Positions 13,327 through 15,516 of a stretch of DNA of 15,516 nucleotides are shown here, piece by piece. Origin of the DNA: CAZJOD01 sp964547525 (lineage in GTDB: Bacteria > Bacillota > Clostridia > JAAYHZ01); the NCBI GenBank assembly GCA_964547525.1, contig CAZJOD010000091.1, positions 1 through 15,516 on the forward strand, given 5' to 3'. The notes beneath the pieces were generated by a model. That model was not told the origin of the DNA, did no database searches, and was given only the letters and a program-made list of their open reading frames with translations. The number at the start of each line of letters is the position of its first letter. Position 1 is the first letter of the stretch. Made by a program: the position numbers and the translations under genes.

Positions 13327-14988
13327 TTATTCCAATACAGCTCCTTTATCCGCCGATGTAACCAGCTTGGAATATCTGGCCAGCCAGCCTTTTTTAACTC
13401 TCTGTTCCGGAACAGGCAATTGTGCCAGCCTTTTTTGTATTGTTTGATCATCTACATTTAAAGTGACTGTTTTTCCCGGAATGTTGACGGTTATTGTGTC
13501 ACCTTCTTGAACGGCCGCTATAGGACCTTTAGAAAACGCTTCCGGCGAGATATGACCTATAGCAGCGCCTCGAGTGGCTCCACTGAAACGTCCGTCGGTT
13601 ATCAACGCCACTTGTTTATCCAGCCCCATACCGGCTAATGCCGATGTAGGTGTTAACATCTCTCTCATGCCCGGCCCTCCGGCAGGCCCTTCATAGCGTA
13701 TAACAACTACATCACCCGCAACAATTTTGCTCGCATATATGGCGCTGATTGCTTCTTCTTCACTGTTAAATACTCTTGCAGGACCGGTATGCACCATCAT
13801 CTTATCATCTACAGCCGATTGTTTGACAACGCAACCGTTCGGCGCCAAATTTCCTTTCAATACCGCAATACCACCTTTTTGGGAATAAGGCCGGTCACAG
13901 GTTCGAATAACTTCTTTATTTACTATTTCGGCATCTTTTATCCTTTCGGATATGCTACAACCGGATACCGTTATGCAATCCTTACGGATCAATCCGTTTT
14001 TATTTAATTCATTTAATACCGCGGAAACTCCGCCGGCAGAGTACAGATCCTGCATATAGTGGTACCCCGCGGGGCTTAATTTGCATAAATTAGGTGTTTT
14101 TTCACTGATTTCATTTACTTTTTCCAAATTTATTTTAATACCGGCTTCATGGGCTATGGCCGGTAAATGTAACACCGAGTTAGTGGAACACCCAAGCGCC
14201 ATATCCAATGTCAATGCATTTTCAAACGCCTCCAAAGTAAAAATATCGGACGGCTTTATGTTGTCCTCCAATAATTTCATAATGACACTTCCGGTCTTTT
14301 TAGCCAATCTGATCCTTTCGGCGAAAACCGCCGGGATTGTACCATTTCCGGGTAGTGCTATCCCTAACGCTTCGGTCAGACAGTTCATACTGTTTGCCGT
14401 AAACATACCGGCACACGACCCGCATCCGGGACATGCTTTATTTTCAATGGTACATAATTCTTCCGCATTAATCTTCCCGGCACTATATGCTCCTACAGCT
14501 TCAAAAACACTGGACAAGCTATAATCGTTCCCGTCATTGTTAATCCCTGCAAGCATAGGTCCTCCGCTTACAACAATCGCAGGACGGTTAACCCTTGCAG
14601 CTCCCATTAGCATTCCGGGGATTATTTTATCACAGTTTGGTATTAAAACCACTGCGTCAAAACTATGTGCCGTAACCATAGTTTCTACACTATCGGCTAT
14701 AAGCTCTCTCGACGCAAGTGAATATTTCATTCCTTCATGTCCCATGGCTATACCGTCACAAACTCCTATCACCGGCATAATCACAGGAGTTCCCCCTGCG
14801 GTGCGCACTCCATCCGCTACGGATTGGGCTAATTTATCCAGATGAACATGACCGGGTACTATACCACTTCCGGCATGTATTACGGCAATCAAAGGAAGTT
14901 TCAATTCCTCATCGGAAAAACCCATCGCCTTAAACAAAGAACGGTGAGGAGCACATTGAATTTCTTTTTTAACTTTATCACTAATCAT
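13327..14988 (-). CDS. ilvD: Dihydroxy-acid dehydratase
   Basis: This 553-residue Fe-S enzyme dehydrates 2,3-dihydroxyisovalerate and 2,3-dihydroxy-3-methylvalerate to the keto acids of valine and isoleucine. Diagnostic parts are APHRSL near the N-terminus, VPGHVHLDKL, PNCDKIIPGMLM (C119, cluster ligand region), CPGCGSCAGMFTANSMNCL (C192), GCSTNSVLHLPA, and near the C-terminus DGRFSGATRGAAIGHISPEA. The length is normal for the compact bacterial form (about 550). The start at ATG 14988 has GGAGG 7 bases upstream. It sits 47 bases after leuB and 26 bases before ilvB, in one operon. Confidence 0.97.
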   Translation of the reverse strand: MISDKVKKEIQCAPHRSLFKAMGFSDEELKLPLIAVIHAGSGIVPGHVHLDKLAQSVADGVRTAGGTPVIMPVIGVCDGIAMGHEGMKYSLASRELIADSVETMVTAHSFDAVVLIPNCDKIIPGMLMGAARVNRPAIVVSGGPMLAGINNDGNDYSLSSVFEAVGAYSAGKINAEELCTIENKACPGCGSCAGMFTANSMNCLTEALGIALPGNGTIPAVFAERIRLAKKTGSVIMKLLEDNIKPSDIFTLEAFENALTLDMALGCSTNSVLHLPAIAHEAGIKINLEKVNEISEKTPNLCKLSPAGYHYMQDLYSAGGVSAVLNELNKNGLIRKDCITVSGCSISERIKDAEIVNKEVIRTCDRPYSQKGGIAVLKGNLAPNGCVVKQSAVDDKMMVHTGPARVFNSEEEAISAIYASKIVAGDVVVIRYEGPAGGPGMREMLTPTSALAGMGLDKQVALITDGRFSGATRGAAIGHISPEAFSKGPIAAVQEGDTITVNIPGKTVTLNVDDQTIQKRLAQLPVPEQRVKKGWLARYSKLVTSADKGAVLE

Positions 14989-15035
14989 CGAATCGCCTCC
15001 GTCTAAAAATGATTAAACCCACAACTTAAATACCA

Positions 15036-15516
15036 TTATATATTTGCAGCAACCGCATCTCCCATTTCCACGGTTCCGACTATGTTTTTTTCAGATCCTG
15101 CTATATCGGCAGTTCTCACACCTTGATCAAGAGCTTTTAGCACGGCATCTTCCATACACCCGGACGCCTCATCCAGTCCGAAAGAATATTTTAACATCAT
15201 AGCCGCAGATAAAATTGTAGCAAGCGGATTAGCCAGGTTTTTACCTGCGATATCCGGCGCAGATCCGTGAACCGGTTCGTACAAACCTATTGTTCCGTCA
15301 CCAAGACTTGCCGAAGGCAACATACCTATCGAACCGGTTATCATTGCCGCTTCATCCGATAAAATATCTCCGAACATATTCCCGGTTACTATTACATCAA
15401 ATTGACCGGGTTTTCTGACCAATTGCATTGCGGCATTATCCACATACCTGTGGCTCAATTTTACATCAGAATATTTTTCACCTATCCTGTTTGCAGTTTT
15501 TCTCCATAACCTGGAC
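15036..15516 (-). CDS. leuB: 3-isopropylmalate dehydrogenase, C-terminal part (truncated by window edge)
   Basis: The frame is open to the right edge (first full codon reads Ser-Arg-Leu-Trp-Arg), so the gene begins outside the window. A TTG at 15458 is an internal Leu. Visible are SHRYVDNAAMQLV, the substrate/Mg-binding TGNMFGDILSDEAAM with its conserved Asp residues, GSIGMLPSASLG and the adenine-site YEPVHGSAPDIAGK, all typical of LeuB rather than isocitrate or tartrate dehydrogenase. The enzyme oxidatively decarboxylates 3-isopropylmalate in leucine synthesis with NAD. It is the first visible gene of the leuB-ilvD-ilvB operon. The promoter and any T-box leader lie outside the window. Confidence 0.95.
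   Translation of the reverse strand, partial: SRLWRKTANRIGEKYSDVKLSHRYVDNAAMQLVRKPGQFDVIVTGNMFGDILSDEAAMITGSIGMLPSASLGDGTIGLYEPVHGSAPDIAGKNLANPLATILSAAMMLKYSFGLDEASGCMEDAVLKALDQGVRTADIAGSEKNIVGTVEMGDAVAANI

Noticed and set aside
14081..14524. 147-codon open frame on + opposite ilvD
   Set aside because: It lies wholly antisense to a highly conserved ilvD with intact motifs; no ribosome binding site or recognisable family.

Overview
The window looks like a low-GC Firmicute chromosome, most likely a member of the Clostridia. The basis is strong purine-rich Shine-Dalgarno sites before nearly every gene, an A/T-rich background, anaerobe-type flavin/Fe-S oxidoreductases with a DUF1667 protein, and a leuB-ilvD-ilvB order. 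No rRNA, tRNA, CRISPR, integrase or transposase was seen. Both ends cut through genes.

Left region (1-6059). The 3' end of a Gfo/Idh/MocA-type sugar oxidoreductase on + meets a minus-strand series. Read from a divergent promoter region at 6060-6399, that series is: two tandem paralogous TIM-barrel amidohydrolases, a LURP-one/YxjI-like protein, a second Gfo/Idh/MocA oxidoreductase, and a divergent translational GTPase of the Tet(M)/ribosomal-protection type. The last two overlap by one base. Two hydrolases plus an NAD-dependent oxidoreductase suggest a small-molecule (sugar or polyol derivative) catabolic set whose substrate I cannot name. The ribosomal-protection-like factor is an unexpected partner.

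Middle region (6252-10340, + strand). A consensus-like promoter and a leader with a weak hairpin and U-run precede a GlpA-like FAD/[2Fe-2S] oxidoreductase, a second FAD/NAD(P) oxidoreductase, a HAD-IIA phosphatase and a four-cysteine DUF1667 protein. This resembles the clostridial glycerol-3-phosphate oxidation cluster, with a phosphatase added.

Right region (10337-15516, minus strand). leuB (partial), ilvD and ilvB form a branched-chain amino acid operon. A repeat array and a DUF362 protein with a cysteine-rich, Fe-S-like tail follow. That protein's stop codon overlaps the stop of the convergent DUF1667 gene.

The most unusual structure is a roughly 70-80 bp intergenic repeat: one copy at about 4186-4266 and two tandem copies at 11436-11592. 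Each has a GC-rich foldable half and a near-perfect A/T palindrome. All copies have the same orientation and sit just after the stop codon of a minus-strand gene. In the 4.2 kb copy the element itself supplies the last codons and stop of the amidohydrolase.
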